A stretch of 64,000 nt of DNA from Streptomyces sp. f51 (GTDB taxonomy: Bacteria > Actinomycetota > Actinomycetes > Streptomycetales > Streptomycetaceae), in contig NZ_CP149798.1 of NCBI RefSeq assembly GCF_037940415.1, positions 6,667,001 to 6,731,000 of the forward strand. Direction: 5' to 3'. Positions 45,075-52,440 of this stretch are shown one piece after another; positions within the stretch are counted from its first letter, which is position 1; every line of letters begins with the position of its first letter. The notes under the pieces were generated by a model. It was given only the letters and a program-made list of their open reading frames with translations, was not told the DNA's origin and searched no databases. Both the position numbers and the translations under genes were made by a program.

Positions 45075-46418
45075 TCAGCGCTCGGTGTAGACGAAGCCGA
45101 TCTTGTCGACCTCGTCCCCCGCGCGGCCGTGGAAGCCGGCGATCTGCCAGCCGCTCGGCGCGGCGCGGGTCACGCAGTCCGAGGTCGTCGTCCCTCCGGC
45201 CAGGTTGCGGCCGAGGCTGGTCGTGAACTTCGCGTAGAAGATGCGGGTATGGCCGTCCTTCGCGCCCTCGCAGAGCTGCGCGGAGGTCACGTACTCGCCG
45301 CTCGCGAGCGTGAGTGAGGCCGTGGTGCCACCGGTGCCGCCGTGCGCGAGCGAGGTGCCGTCGCTGAGGGTCAGCCCCATCCGGTCCACCCGCGCTCCGC
45401 TGCTCAGGGACACGGCGGACGCGCGGGCGCCGGCCGGTACCCGGTCGATGTCGTCGAAGTAGTCGCCGTGCGGGCCGCCGAACTGGTCGCTGAGCCGGAA
45501 GGCGGGATCGCGCGACCAGGTGAACGACGCGGTGATCGGGTCGTGGTCGGAGAGCATCAGGCCGTCGGAGGTCAGGAAGCGCGTGTGCTCGTTGTGGTAG
45601 CTCGTCGCATTCAGCGTGACCGACCTGCTGCCGCGGTAGAGGATCTTGTCGACGACCTCGCAGGTGTCGGGCACGGTCGTGCCGCTCTGGTCGCAGACGA
45701 GGGCGTCGCTGCCCTTGGCCGGGGCGCTGCCGCCGCGGACGAGCTGGACCCAGGCGTCGGAGAGCCCGTTGGCGCGGGCGAACTCCGCGATGGTGTCGCC
45801 GGTGCGGGTGTAACGGGTGTTGGTGTCGCCCATGACGACGACCGCGTTGCCCGCGGAACGGGTGGCGATGAACGCGGTGAGCTGGCTGAGGTTGTCGGCG
45901 CGTGAGGCGAGGTCGCCGTCGTTCGTGCCCGCGTTGGTGTGCAGGTTGTAGAAGTCGACGTAGACGCCCTCGGCGAGACGTTCGCGCATGAAGGTGAAGC
46001 CCTTGGGGGTGAGGCAGTCGCCGGAGTCGATCTGGCAGGAGTTCCAGCCGACCCGCTCGAAGTCGTCGGTGTCGTAAGGGACCTTCGAGAGGGTGTTGAG
46101 CCCGCTGCCGATGCCCGCGCCGCCGCTGGTGGGGGTGCGGTAGGCGTGCGCGGTGTCGGCCGCGTACAGGGCCGCGTGGTAGTTGAAGTCCTCCTCGACG
46201 TGCACGATGTCGTAGGGGGCGAGGAGCCCGCCGATGGCCGTGGTCGCGGACTGGCGCGGGGTCGGGGCGCTGGAGATGCCGTCGGGCAGCCCGGCGACGT
46301 TGTAGGTGAGCACGCTGAAGGTGCCGGAGTCGGCGGCCGTGGCGGGGGTCGCGGTCAGTCCGCCCAGCAGGGCGGCTCCTGCCGCGGCGATGGTGAGAAG
46401 CCTGCGCAGAGGGGACAT
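45075..46418 (-). CDS. Secreted endonuclease/exonuclease/phosphatase-fold enzyme with jacalin-like lectin domain
   Basis: A 447-residue secreted protein. After a signal peptide (1-28, ATPATAADS) comes an EEP-fold domain (about 30-310) with VLTYNVAGLP, HVEEDF, YNLHTNAG, VVVMGDTNTRY and LSDHDP, the metal and catalytic residues of the sphingomyelinase/DNase I superfamily. The C-terminal 125 residues (FGGPHGDYFDD and AVSLSSGARVDRMGLTLSDG, DEVDKIGFVY) fit a jacalin-type beta-prism lectin. It may be a phospholipase C or nuclease targeted to sugars. AGGAG precedes the ATG. A palindromic box lies 48 bp upstream. Confidence 0.82.
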   Translation of the reverse strand: MSPLRRLLTIAAAGAALLGGLTATPATAADSGTFSVLTYNVAGLPDGISSAPTPRQSATTAIGGLLAPYDIVHVEEDFNYHAALYAADTAHAYRTPTSGGAGIGSGLNTLSKVPYDTDDFERVGWNSCQIDSGDCLTPKGFTFMRERLAEGVYVDFYNLHTNAGTNDGDLASRADNLSQLTAFIATRSAGNAVVVMGDTNTRYTRTGDTIAEFARANGLSDAWVQLVRGGSAPAKGSDALVCDQSGTTVPDTCEVVDKILYRGSRSVTLNATSYHNEHTRFLTSDGLMLSDHDPITASFTWSRDPAFRLSDQFGGPHGDYFDDIDRVPAGARASAVSLSSGARVDRMGLTLSDGTSLAHGGTGGTTASLTLASGEYVTSAQLCEGAKDGHTRIFYAKFTTSLGRNLAGGTTTSDCVTRAAPSGWQIAGFHGRAGDEVDKIGFVYTER

Positions 46419-46465
46419 GGGGGTGTCTCCTGGGGACGCGGGGACGTCGGGACCGACCTCCCCTG

Positions 46466-46479
46466 TTCGGTATACCGAA
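46466..46479. promoter_or_regulatory. Perfect palindrome TTCGGTATACCGAA
   Basis: A 14-bp perfect palindrome 48 bp upstream of the secreted EEP-lectin gene (start 46418) and 162 bp upstream of the HAD gene. Its position near a likely promoter fits an operator for a dimeric repressor. No regulator gene lies alongside. Confidence 0.6.
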
Positions 46480-46640
46480 TGTCGTGCGACATGCTGTGCG
46501 GAGTGCCACGGTAGGGGCTTGCCGATGATGTGAACAGGGCCTGGAGAGGCGGAAGTTGAGCGTGTTCACGCCTCTTCGCCGTCCCGGGACGGGGTGTTGC
46601 GGCCCGCCCGTTGTCGGCGCCGCTGTCTAGGCTGGCCCGT

Positions 46641-47132
46641 GTGAAGGAACGGAACAGCAGACCACTCGCCGTCTTCGATCTGGACGGCACGCTCGCGGAC
46701 ACCGCGCACCGGCAGCGGTTCCTGGAGCGCGCGCCCCGGGACTGGGACGCGTTCTTCGCGGCCGCGCCCCATGATCCGCCGCTCACCGAGGGCGTCGAGC
46801 TGGCGCTGAGCAGCGCGCGGGAGTGCGAGGTGGTCTATCTGACCGGCCGCCCCGAGCGGTGCAGGCGGGCGACCGTGGAATGGCTGGCCGCGCACGGCCT
46901 GCCCGAGGGGCGCATCTGGATGCGGCGCGACGACGACCGCAGGCCCGCCCGCCGCACCAAGCTGGAGGTCCTTCGCCGGCTGGCCCGCGACCGGGAGATC
47001 CGCGTGCTCGTCGACGACGACGCATGCGTCTGCGAGGAGGCCGAGCGGGCCGGCTTCACGGTCGTACGAGCGCGGTGGGCGGCCGCGTCGGCGGCACTGA
47101 AGGACGCGCAGGAGCGGGAGGGGCGGACCTGA
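46641..47132 (+). CDS. HAD-family phosphatase (polynucleotide-kinase 3'-phosphatase-like)
   Basis: A 163-residue HAD hydrolase. Motif I is VFDLDGTLADT, motif II lies in VVYLTGRPE, and the end is VLVDDDACVCEEA. The short cap and the pattern LTGRPERCRRATVEWL resemble the phosphatase half of T4-type polynucleotide kinase. It could act on nucleic-acid 3' phosphates or on small metabolites. The GTG at 46641 has no Shine-Dalgarno sequence; TAGGCT (46628-46633) 7 nt before it suggests leaderless transcription. It is convergent with the dodecin gene. Confidence 0.8.
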   Translation: MKERNSRPLAVFDLDGTLADTAHRQRFLERAPRDWDAFFAAAPHDPPLTEGVELALSSARECEVVYLTGRPERCRRATVEWLAAHGLPEGRIWMRRDDDRRPARRTKLEVLRRLARDREIRVLVDDDACVCEEAERAGFTVVRARWAAASAALKDAQEREGRT

Positions 47133-47174
47133 GGGGAGTTCTCGGCGGCCGGCGGACCCGGCGGCGCGGGTCGG

Positions 47175-47390
47175 TCAGTCGGCGTCCTCCAGCCGGAAAC
47201 CGAGCTTCAGACCGACCTGGTAGTGCTCGACCCGCCCGTTCTCGATCTGGCCCCTGACCTGCGTGACCTCGAACCAGTCGAGGTTGCGCAGGGTCTGCGA
47301 GGCCCGGGTGACCCCATTGCGAATGGCCTGGTCGACGCCTTCGTGGGAGGTCCCGACGATCTCGGTGACCCGGTAGGTGTGCTCGGACAT
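47175..47390 (-). CDS. Dodecin family flavin-binding protein
   Basis: A 71-residue protein with the dodecin pattern throughout: TYRVTEIVGTSHEGVDQAI, ASQTLRNLDWFEVTQVRGQIENG and EHYQVGLKLGFRLED. Dodecins form hollow dodecamers that store riboflavin, FMN or FAD and shield them from light. The Trp in LDWFEV is the flavin-stacking residue. GAGGAG lies before the ATG. It is divergent from cobK, with about 230 bp between starts. Confidence 0.92.
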   Translation of the reverse strand: MSEHTYRVTEIVGTSHEGVDQAIRNGVTRASQTLRNLDWFEVTQVRGQIENGRVEHYQVGLKLGFRLEDAD

Positions 47391-47621
47391 GCGGCTGCTC
47401 CTCTCCGCCGTGGCGCGAGTGCCAGGCGTGATTCCACGGTGCCCCACCGGCTGGCGCTCCGCGAGACGGCGGGGTGCCGCGGGTGAAGCGGGACCCCGCG
47501 GGCCGGCGCCCGCCTCCGGTCCCGGCCGCGCGGCGGTGTGCTTGAGTGGGCGGCGGCGCGAACGCCCCGGCCTCGCCACCCCCGCGCCCCCTACTCGCTC
47601 CCCGGAAGGGAACCGGACGTC

Positions 47622-48395
47622 GTGCACGTACTGATCCTGGGTGGTACGACCGAGGCCCGCCGTCTCGCCGAGAGCCTGGCGGAGCCGGCCCGCCCGGACC
47701 TCAGGGTGACGAACTCGCTCGCCGGGCGGGTGGGCGCGCCCCGGCTGCCGCCCGGCGAGGTGCGCGTGGGCGGCTTCGGCGGCACCGAGGGGCTGGCGCG
47801 GTGGCTGCGCGAGCACGCCGTCGACGCGGTCGTCGACGCCACCCACCCCTTCGCCGGGACCATCAGCTCCAACGCGGCCTCGGCGGCGGCCGCCACCGGT
47901 GTTCCCCTCCTCGCCCTCAGGCGCCCCGGCTGGGCCCCGGTCCCGGGCGACCTCTGGCACGAGACCGGGTCCCTGGAAGAGGCCGCCGGTCTCCTGCCCG
48001 CGCTGGGCGGCCGCGTGTTCCTCACCACGGGCCGGCTGGGACTCGCGGCCTTCGCGGCCCTGGACGACCTGTGGTTCCTCGTACGCTCCGTGGACGCGCC
48101 GGAGGCACCGGCCCCGGCCCGTATGGAGGTACTGCTCGACCGCGGCCCGTTCACGCTCGACGGGGAGCGGGAACTGCTCCTGCGTCACGCCATCGAGGTC
48201 GTCGTGACGAAGGACAGCGGAGGCCACGCCACCGCGCCGAAACTGACGGCGGCCCGTGAGGCCGGACTGCCGGTCGTCGTGATCCGCAGACCGCGGGTGC
48301 CCGAGGGCGTCCCCGTCGTGACGGACCCCGGGGCGGCGGTCGACTGGCTCAGCGAGCGGTTCGGGCCGCTCCTGCCGCCCGGCACACCCCCCTGA
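47622..48395 (+). CDS. cobK: Cobalt-precorrin-6A/precorrin-6A reductase
   Basis: A 257-residue NADPH-dependent reductase of cobalamin synthesis that reduces precorrin-6A to the dihydro form. The family marks are VLILGGTTEARRLAE, a variable middle, VDATHPFAGTISSNAA, VFLTTGRLGLAAF and VVTKDSGG followed by KLTAARE. The GTG at 47622 has GGAAGGG upstream. No cobalamin riboswitch is evident in the 230-bp gap before it. It is convergent with the LanC-like/cobH pair, with 4 bp between stops. The rest of the pathway is not in the window. Confidence 0.9.
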   Translation: MHVLILGGTTEARRLAESLAEPARPDLRVTNSLAGRVGAPRLPPGEVRVGGFGGTEGLARWLREHAVDAVVDATHPFAGTISSNAASAAAATGVPLLALRRPGWAPVPGDLWHETGSLEEAAGLLPALGGRVFLTTGRLGLAAFAALDDLWFLVRSVDAPEAPAPARMEVLLDRGPFTLDGERELLLRHAIEVVVTKDSGGHATAPKLTAAREAGLPVVVIRRPRVPEGVPVVTDPGAAVDWLSERFGPLLPPGTPP

Positions 48396-48399
48396 TCCC

Positions 48400-49692
48400 T
48401 CACGCCCCGGTGCCGGGGCCGTGGGCCGTGGCCCGAGCGGGTACCGGGGGCTGGTCCGGCCAGGCGAACGCGTACCGGGGATCACCGCCCCGGCTCAGCC
48501 GTACGAAGCGCAGGAGTTCACGGACGATGCCCGCGTTGCCCATCGCCCAGCCCGCGCACGGTTCGAGGTCGCTCGGGGTGGCCCTGTGCTCGGAGTTGGA
48601 CCAGCGAGCGCCCTCGCCGTCCCGGATCGCGCGGGCGGCGAGGTCCGCGACGAGGACCCGGGCGAAGCCGTCCACGTCCCGCCCCTCGGCGATGCGGTCG
48701 CAGGCCAGAGCGAGGACGCCCGCGGTGCCGCAGCAGCGGCCGCTGTTGTCCCAGAAGCCGGGGCGCAGCCGCCGCGGCAGGCCGGAACGGGTGACCGTGT
48801 GCCAGCACCGGTCCGCGAGGGCGGGCCAGAGGGGGTCGCCCGTGACGTCCCGCAGCAGCCGGAACACCTGGGCGTCACCTGCCGGGCCGTGGCACCAGCC
48901 GTAGCTGACGGGCTCGACGACATCGGGGCGGTACTGCGGGGTCGAGTGCCGCACCAGAAAGCCCTCGGGCCCCGCCTCGTCGCGCGCCACGACGTCCGCG
49001 GCGCCGGCCAGCGCGAGGCCGACCAGGTCCGCGCGGCCGGTGGCCCCGCCGACCCGGGCGAGCCCCACGACGATGCCGAGCGTGCCGTGCGAGATGTGGT
49101 GCAGACGGGCCTCGACACCCGTGCGATGGGCCCAGTGGACGCCCGCCGGGGTCGGTTCCGCCGTCCGCAGATACGGCTCCACGGCGAGGACGGCGAGTTC
49201 GGTGTCGCCGGCCAGGAGCGCGCCGAGGCCGATCCCCGCGTTGCCGCCCATCAGTTCGTACAGTTCGCCCCAGCGGGTGCCGTCGAAGCGTGACCGCAGG
49301 CGTTCCAGCGCGCGGTCGGCGGCGGCCCCGGCGGTCGTGTCACCGAGTTCCCGCTCAAGGGTCCGCAGGACGAGCGCGATGCCGGTGCGGCCGAAGTAGA
49401 GGGAGTCGTCCTCGACGCCGTCGGCGCGGTCCGCGAGGCCGAGGCCGGCGCGCAGCGCGCTGTCGGCGTAGGAGTCGTCGCCGAAGTGCCGCCATGCCTC
49501 CAGGAGTACGGGCACGATCCCGGCCGTACCGCTGTAGAGGCTCGGATCGAGGCCGCTGTCCGAGGGCCTGGAGGCCCAGCCGAGACCGCCCCCTGCGGTC
49601 TCCCGCGCCGTCCCGGCCAGCCACCGCAGCCCGTCCGCCGCGAGCTCCTCGACGTCACCGACCGTCACCGCGGGGGCTTCGGGTGCCGTCAC
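48400..49692 (-). CDS. LanC-like protein with Cys-Cys zinc motif
   Basis: A 430-residue protein with the seven-barrel LanC pattern: repeated GxAGI elements (SLYSGTAGIVPVLLEA, SLYFGRTGIALVL, LMGGNAGIGLGALL, HGTLGIVVGL and MGNAGIVREL). Zinc ligands are expected at C267 (WCHG) and at C320-C321 (GRCCGTAG), where most LanC enzymes have CHG. Family members cyclise lanthipeptides or add thiols to dehydroamino acids. No lanthipeptide precursor or dehydratase is nearby, so a thiol-addition role is equally plausible. The GTG overlaps the cobH stop (GTGA), and the two genes are co-translated. Confidence 0.8.
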   Translation of the reverse strand: MTAPEAPAVTVGDVEELAADGLRWLAGTARETAGGGLGWASRPSDSGLDPSLYSGTAGIVPVLLEAWRHFGDDSYADSALRAGLGLADRADGVEDDSLYFGRTGIALVLRTLERELGDTTAGAAADRALERLRSRFDGTRWGELYELMGGNAGIGLGALLAGDTELAVLAVEPYLRTAEPTPAGVHWAHRTGVEARLHHISHGTLGIVVGLARVGGATGRADLVGLALAGAADVVARDEAGPEGFLVRHSTPQYRPDVVEPVSYGWCHGPAGDAQVFRLLRDVTGDPLWPALADRCWHTVTRSGLPRRLRPGFWDNSGRCCGTAGVLALACDRIAEGRDVDGFARVLVADLAARAIRDGEGARWSNSEHRATPSDLEPCAGWAMGNAGIVRELLRFVRLSRGGDPRYAFAWPDQPPVPARATAHGPGTGA

Positions 49693-50330
49693 TCCTCCTC
49701 GCTCGCGATGGCGTTGACCGCGGCCGCCGCGATCGCACTGCCACCGCGACGGCCGCGTACCACCAAGTGGTCCAGGCCGGAGGGGTGTTGGGCCAGGGCC
49801 TCCTTCGACTCGGCGGCGCCCACGAAGCCCACGGGGACACCGATGACCGCGGCCGGGCGCGGGGCGCCCTCCTCGATCAGTTCCAGAAGGCGGAAGAGCG
49901 CGGTCGGGGCGTTGCCCACGGCCACCACGGCGCCGTCCAGGTGCTCGCGCCACAGTTCCAGGGCCGCGGCGCTGCGCGTGGTGCCCAGCCGGGCCGCCAG
50001 ATCCGGCACCGACGGGTCGGAGAGCGTGCAGATCACGGCGTTGTCCGCGGGCAGCCGCTTGCGGGTGATCCCGCTCGCGACCATGGAGACGTCGCACAGG
50101 ATCGGAGCGCCCGAGCGCAGGGCCTCGCGGGCGCGGGCCACGACGTGCGGGGTGTACGCGAGGTCGCCGACGAGGTCCACCATGCCGCAGGCGTGGATCA
50201 TCCGCACCGCCACCTGGCTGACGTCGGCGGGCAGGCCCGCGAGATCGGCTTCCGCGCGGATGGTGGCAAAGGACTCGCGGTAGATGGCCGCGCCGTCCTT
50301 CTCGTAGTCGAACACTGTCTTCTCGCTCAT
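49689..50330 (-). CDS. cobH: Precorrin-8X methylmutase
   Basis: A 213-residue enzyme that moves a methyl group from C-11 to C-12 of the corrin ring, giving hydrogenobyrinate. The catalytic histidine is in VRMIHACGMVD. Other family blocks are GAPILCDVSMVASGI, VVAVGNAPTALFRLLE and VIGVPVGFVGAAESKEAL. GAGGG lies just before the ATG at 50330. Its end overlaps the LanC-like start by 4 nt. Confidence 0.92.
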   Translation of the reverse strand: MSEKTVFDYEKDGAAIYRESFATIRAEADLAGLPADVSQVAVRMIHACGMVDLVGDLAYTPHVVARAREALRSGAPILCDVSMVASGITRKRLPADNAVICTLSDPSVPDLAARLGTTRSAAALELWREHLDGAVVAVGNAPTALFRLLELIEEGAPRPAAVIGVPVGFVGAAESKEALAQHPSGLDHLVVRGRRGGSAIAAAAVNAIASEEE

Positions 50331-50431
50331 CCCTCGGCGTTCCGGTTCCCGTTCGGGCGCGTGCCGACGCCACGGACGCGCCCGAGGGCGCGCGGGCGTC
50401 GGCGCGAGCCTATCGATCACCGGCGGACGGC

Positions 50432-50467
50432 CGACCGGGAGGGCTCCCGCGGGAACCCTCCCGGTCG
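50432..50467 (-). terminator. Large hairpin terminator of the egt operon
   Basis: Perfect 12-bp arms (50432-50443 and 50456-50467). The 12-nt centre can itself pair (TCCCG with CGGGA), giving a near-continuous stem. It lies 35 bp after the egtD stop on the minus strand. No T-tract. Confidence 0.82.
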
Positions 50468-50501
50468 CCCGCCGTGGGCGTGCGCCCGAACCCGGGCCGC
50501 G

Positions 50502-51476
50502 CTAGCCCGCGGTGGCGAGGGTCAGGGTGAACCCCGCCTCGGGGTCGGCCCAGAGTTCGTCCGTGCGCAGGCCCGCGTCCGCCATCTCCGACCGCAGTCC
50601 TTCGACCGTGAACTTCGCGCTGCGCTCGGTGATCCACTCCTCACCCTGCTCGAACGGCACGGACAGACCCAGGCCCCGGATCTTGACGCGCTGTTCGGCC
50701 CGGCTGCGCAGCCTCATCTCGATGTGGCTCTCCTCGCCGTTCCACACCGCGACATGGTCGAAGCTGTCCGGGTCGAAGTCGGCGTCCAGTTCGTGGTTCA
50801 GGACGTGCAGCAGGTTCTTGTCGAACTCGGCCGTGACCCCCTGGGCGTCGTCGTAGGCGGTGACCATCTCGTCCACGTCCTTGACCAGGTCCGCGCCGAT
50901 CAGCAGGAAGTCCTCGGGGCGCATGATGTCCCGCAGCCCGCGCAGGAACGGGCCCCGGGTGGACCGGCGGAAGTTGCCCAGCGTGCTGCCGAGGAAGGCG
51001 ATCAGACGGGAGCCGCGCTCGGGCAGTTCCGGCAGGACGAGGGGGGCGGTGAAGTCGGCGCGCAGGGCGTGCAGGCTGATCCCCGGGTAGTCCGCGACGA
51101 GTTGGGCGCTCGCCTGGTGCAGCGCGTCCGCGCTGACGTCGACCGGGACGTACCGCAGGCCGGCGGGACCCAGCGCCTCGATGATCAGCTTGGTCTTGGT
51201 CGAACTCCCGGATCCGAGTTCGACCAGGCTGCGCGCCGACGTCCGGGCCGCGATCTCGTCGGCGTGCCGTTGCAGCAGCCCCAGTTCGGCCCGCCACAGG
51301 GGGTACTCGGGCAGCTGGGTGATCTCCTCGAACAGGTCGCTGCCCCGGGCGTCGTAGAACCACGTGGGCGCCGTGGACTTCGGGGTGCTGGTCAGCCCGT
51401 CGTGGATGTCGGCGTTCAGAGCCTTGGCGTAGTGCTCGGCCTCGAGCGTGTCGGTGTAGCCGTAGGTGCCGGTCAT
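50502..51476 (-). CDS. egtD: L-histidine N-alpha-methyltransferase
   Basis: A 324-residue SAM-dependent enzyme that trimethylates histidine to hercynine, the first step of ergothioneine synthesis. Family marks are DARGSDLFEEITQLPEYPLWRAEL, the SAM site VELGSGSSTKTKLII, YVPVDVSADAL, FLGSTLGNF and DLVKDVDEMVTAYDD. The substrate-binding part has NHELDADFDPDSFDHVAVWN. The ATG overlaps the stop of a 59-codon ORF (ATGA at 51473-51476), and AGAGG lies 6 nt upstream. Last gene of the egt operon. Confidence 0.95.
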   Translation of the reverse strand: MTGTYGYTDTLEAEHYAKALNADIHDGLTSTPKSTAPTWFYDARGSDLFEEITQLPEYPLWRAELGLLQRHADEIAARTSARSLVELGSGSSTKTKLIIEALGPAGLRYVPVDVSADALHQASAQLVADYPGISLHALRADFTAPLVLPELPERGSRLIAFLGSTLGNFRRSTRGPFLRGLRDIMRPEDFLLIGADLVKDVDEMVTAYDDAQGVTAEFDKNLLHVLNHELDADFDPDSFDHVAVWNGEESHIEMRLRSRAEQRVKIRGLGLSVPFEQGEEWITERSAKFTVEGLRSEMADAGLRTDELWADPEAGFTLTLATAG

Positions 51477-51652
51477 GAGTGCCTCTCTTCGGTCGGCGTC
51501 GACGTCACATCGGCGGAGTGCCGGGATCGCGGTCCGCCCGTCGAAGCGGCGGAACCGGCGGCCGAGGGTGCCCTTCGTGCACCGGAGAGGGCGTACGGGG
51601 GTGCCTGTGCGGTGTCCTCGTGAAGGGTGGGGTTCAACTCGAACGGACTCAC
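51473..51652 (-). CDS. Small ORF (59 codons) coupled between egtC and egtD
   Basis: The GTG at 51652 overlaps the egtC stop (GTGA, 51649-51652). AAGGAG lies 8 nt before it, inside the end of egtC. The reading frame runs to a TGA overlapping the egtD start (ATGA). The product begins VSPFELNPTLHEDTAQAPPY and continues as a Ser/Ala/Pro/Arg-rich chain ending EERHS. It looks disordered, with no signal peptide and no membrane helix. It may be a real small protein, or a translated linker that couples egtC to egtD. I know of no name for it. Confidence 0.6.
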   Translation of the reverse strand: MSPFELNPTLHEDTAQAPPYALSGARRAPSAAGSAASTGGPRSRHSADVTSTPTEERHS

Positions 51653-52440
51653 GTACGGGGCTCCTTGCGCTGTGCGGATGCCATGTCGTCGCTCATGTCC
51701 TTGAGCGGGGTGAGCAGGACGTCGGTACGTCCGGCGGTGAGGAGGGTGCGGTCGGGGACCTCACGCCAGAGCGGGTCGTCGTCGTGCGGCTCGGAGGCCA
51801 CGAGGGTGCGGCGGCCGGGCTCGATCAGATACCAGAGGGTGTCGCCCCAGGCGGTCGCGGTGATCGCCTCGCCGTCGGTGAGCAGCAGGTTGAGCCGCGA
51901 CCCCGGTGCCGCCTCGGCGACCTCCACGACGGTGTCGGCCAGCGCCTGGCCCGGTTCGTCGCCCGACCGCAGCCGGCGCAGGACCAGCGCCCACACGAAC
52001 GCGGAGTCGCACCGCGCCTCCAGGGACAGCAACTCGGCCGGGGGCAGGCCCGACACGAGCGGGGCGAGCGTTCCGGGCCAGCCTCGGACCGCACCGTTGT
52101 GGCTGAACAGCCAGGGACCCGCGGCGAACGGCGCGGCCGCCGCCTCCCCGTCCGCGCCCGCCACGGTCGCGTCCCGCACCGCGGCGAGCAGCGCCCGCGT
52201 CCCGACCACCCGGGCCAGGTCCGCGAACGACTGGTCGCCCCAGATCGGGCCCGTGCGCCGGTAGCGGGCCGGGACCGGGTCGCCCTCGGCGTACCAGCCC
52301 ACCCCGAAACCGTCGGCGTTGACCGTCCCGTGCCGCTGGCGCCGGGGTGCCCACGACTGCCGGAACAGGCTGTGCTCCGGTGCCACGAGGAGCGCTCCGA
52401 GCCTCTCCTCGTCTCCCAGATACGCCAGATGACGGCACAT
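51649..52440 (-). CDS. egtC: Gamma-glutamyl-hercynylcysteine sulfoxide hydrolase
   Basis: A 263-residue class II glutamine-amidotransferase-fold enzyme that removes the glutamyl group in ergothioneine synthesis. The N-terminal MCRHLAYLG gives the catalytic Cys2. NADGFGVGWYAEG, WLFSHNGAVRGWP and ARCDSAFVWALVL are family marks. The ATG at 52440 overlaps the egtB stop by one nucleotide (TGATG). Third gene of the operon, followed by the 59-codon ORF. Confidence 0.94.
   Translation of the reverse strand: MCRHLAYLGDEERLGALLVAPEHSLFRQSWAPRRQRHGTVNADGFGVGWYAEGDPVPARYRRTGPIWGDQSFADLARVVGTRALLAAVRDATVAGADGEAAAAPFAAGPWLFSHNGAVRGWPGTLAPLVSGLPPAELLSLEARCDSAFVWALVLRRLRSGDEPGQALADTVVEVAEAAPGSRLNLLLTDGEAITATAWGDTLWYLIEPGRRTLVASEPHDDDPLWREVPDRTLLTAGRTDVLLTPLKDMSDDMASAQRKEPRT

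Noticed and set aside
47391..47621. Cobalamin riboswitch upstream of cobK
   Set aside because: I looked for the B12-box and conserved helices and did not find them in this short gap.
48396..50501. Lanthipeptide gene cluster around the LanC-like gene
   Set aside because: No dehydratase, transporter or precursor peptide is present. The neighbours are cobK, cobH and egtD.
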